A stretch of 64,000 bases of DNA. It comes from Parvibaculum sp. (GTDB lineage: Bacteria; Pseudomonadota; Alphaproteobacteria; Parvibaculales; Parvibaculaceae). Under the pieces are notes generated by a model. The model had not been told where the DNA came from, made no database searches, and saw only the letters and a list, made by a program, of their open reading frames with translations. The stretch is from the NCBI RefSeq assembly GCF_019635935.1, contig NZ_JAHBYN010000001.1, forward strand, positions 2,353,501 to 2,417,500, in the 5' to 3' direction. The position numbers were made by a program, and so were the translations under genes. Shown one piece after another: positions 63,862 through 64,000 of this stretch (position 1 is the first letter of the stretch; every line of letters begins with the position of its first letter).

Positions 63862-64000
63862 GAAGCAGACGGAGCGCTTCTTCATTGGTGTGATGCGTCT
63901 TCGCCTGCCCCCCTTTCCGCCACGCGGAATCCGCCCTCAAACCTGTCGACAAACCCGCCGCCTTGGCCGACGCTGCCGCAAAACCCGAGGGAGCACCCCA

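Noticed and set aside
1..64000. CRISPR arrays, prophage, insertion sequences, or an attachment site at the tRNA-Ser gene
   Set aside because: No regularly spaced repeats, transposase, integrase or phage structural genes are visible, and no direct repeat of the tRNA 3' end was noticed nearby.

Overview
The window is about 64 kb of GC-rich, densely packed bacterial chromosome. Gene content points to an alphaproteobacterium of the Hyphomicrobiales/Parvibaculum kind. The evidence is a complete Caulobacter-type Tad/Cpa pilus locus, CtrA-type TTAA-N7-TTAA boxes in its control regions, a DnaX without the usual zinc cysteines, a short SRP RNA, a duplicated yejA in a yej operon, and GC-rich intergenic palindromes of a sort common in this class. 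The genus is a guess. No phage, insertion sequence, CRISPR array or plasmid gene is visible, so this is mostly core chromosome with a few accessory islets.

Layout. 1-3.4 kb: a truncated glycerophosphodiester phosphodiesterase, a luciferase-like monooxygenase, an I78-type inhibitor lipoprotein and a VOC protein. 3.4-12.2 kb: translation genes rpmI-rplT-pheS-pheT, then an alpha/beta-hydrolase whose nucleophile is Ala, a YjbR-like protein, an enoyl-CoA hydratase and lepA. 12.4 kb: tRNA-Ser(GGA). 12.7-27 kb: the Tad pilus locus (two TadE-like pseudopilins, a TadG-like VWA protein, a stand-alone secretin N-domain protein, a Crp-like regulator, Flp pilin, cpaA-B-C-D-E-F, tadB-C, and tadD on the opposite strand). 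27-32 kb: a TAXI binding protein, a GST, an M17 aminopeptidase, a MarR regulator and an NlpC/P60 hydrolase. 31.9-39.5 kb: a yejAABEF-like peptide importer with two different binding proteins in tandem. 39.6-46.2 kb: cytochrome c, kdsB, pheA, nudC, SRP RNA, dnaX-ybaB-recR. 46.3-55.3 kb: an AGCS symporter, rmuC, a Cys-rich lipoprotein, def-fmt-truA, and the opposing cell-wall cluster dapD-dapE-membrane protein-murI. 55.4-64 kb: a hicBA-like pair whose toxin frame is shifted, a TipF-like degenerate EAL protein, a C69 peptidase, glutathione peroxidase-DinB, an OmpA lipoprotein, two SDRs, a GNAT and a PD-(D/E)XK-like unknown.

How it fits together. The Tad genes form one machine: Flp and TadE-like subunits processed by CpaA, exported through the CpaC secretin with CpaD and CpaB, powered by CpaF with TadB/TadC, and positioned by CpaE. 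CtrA-like sites before the pilin and before the Crp-like gene suggest cell-cycle control, as in Caulobacter. Several neighbouring clusters serve the envelope: meso-DAP synthesis and D-glutamate supply, KDO activation, and import of peptides.

Points most worth a second look: the hicA-like toxin interrupted exactly at a T TTT TTG slippery heptamer; the CtrA-like boxes and a 22-bp palindrome before the pilin; murI, which seems to need a CTG start; the tandem YejA proteins with different membrane targeting; a Cys-rich lipoprotein with a CX3C-X9-CX3C hairpin pattern; and the secretin N-domain paralogue inside the Tad locus. I did not find a clearly new multi-gene system.
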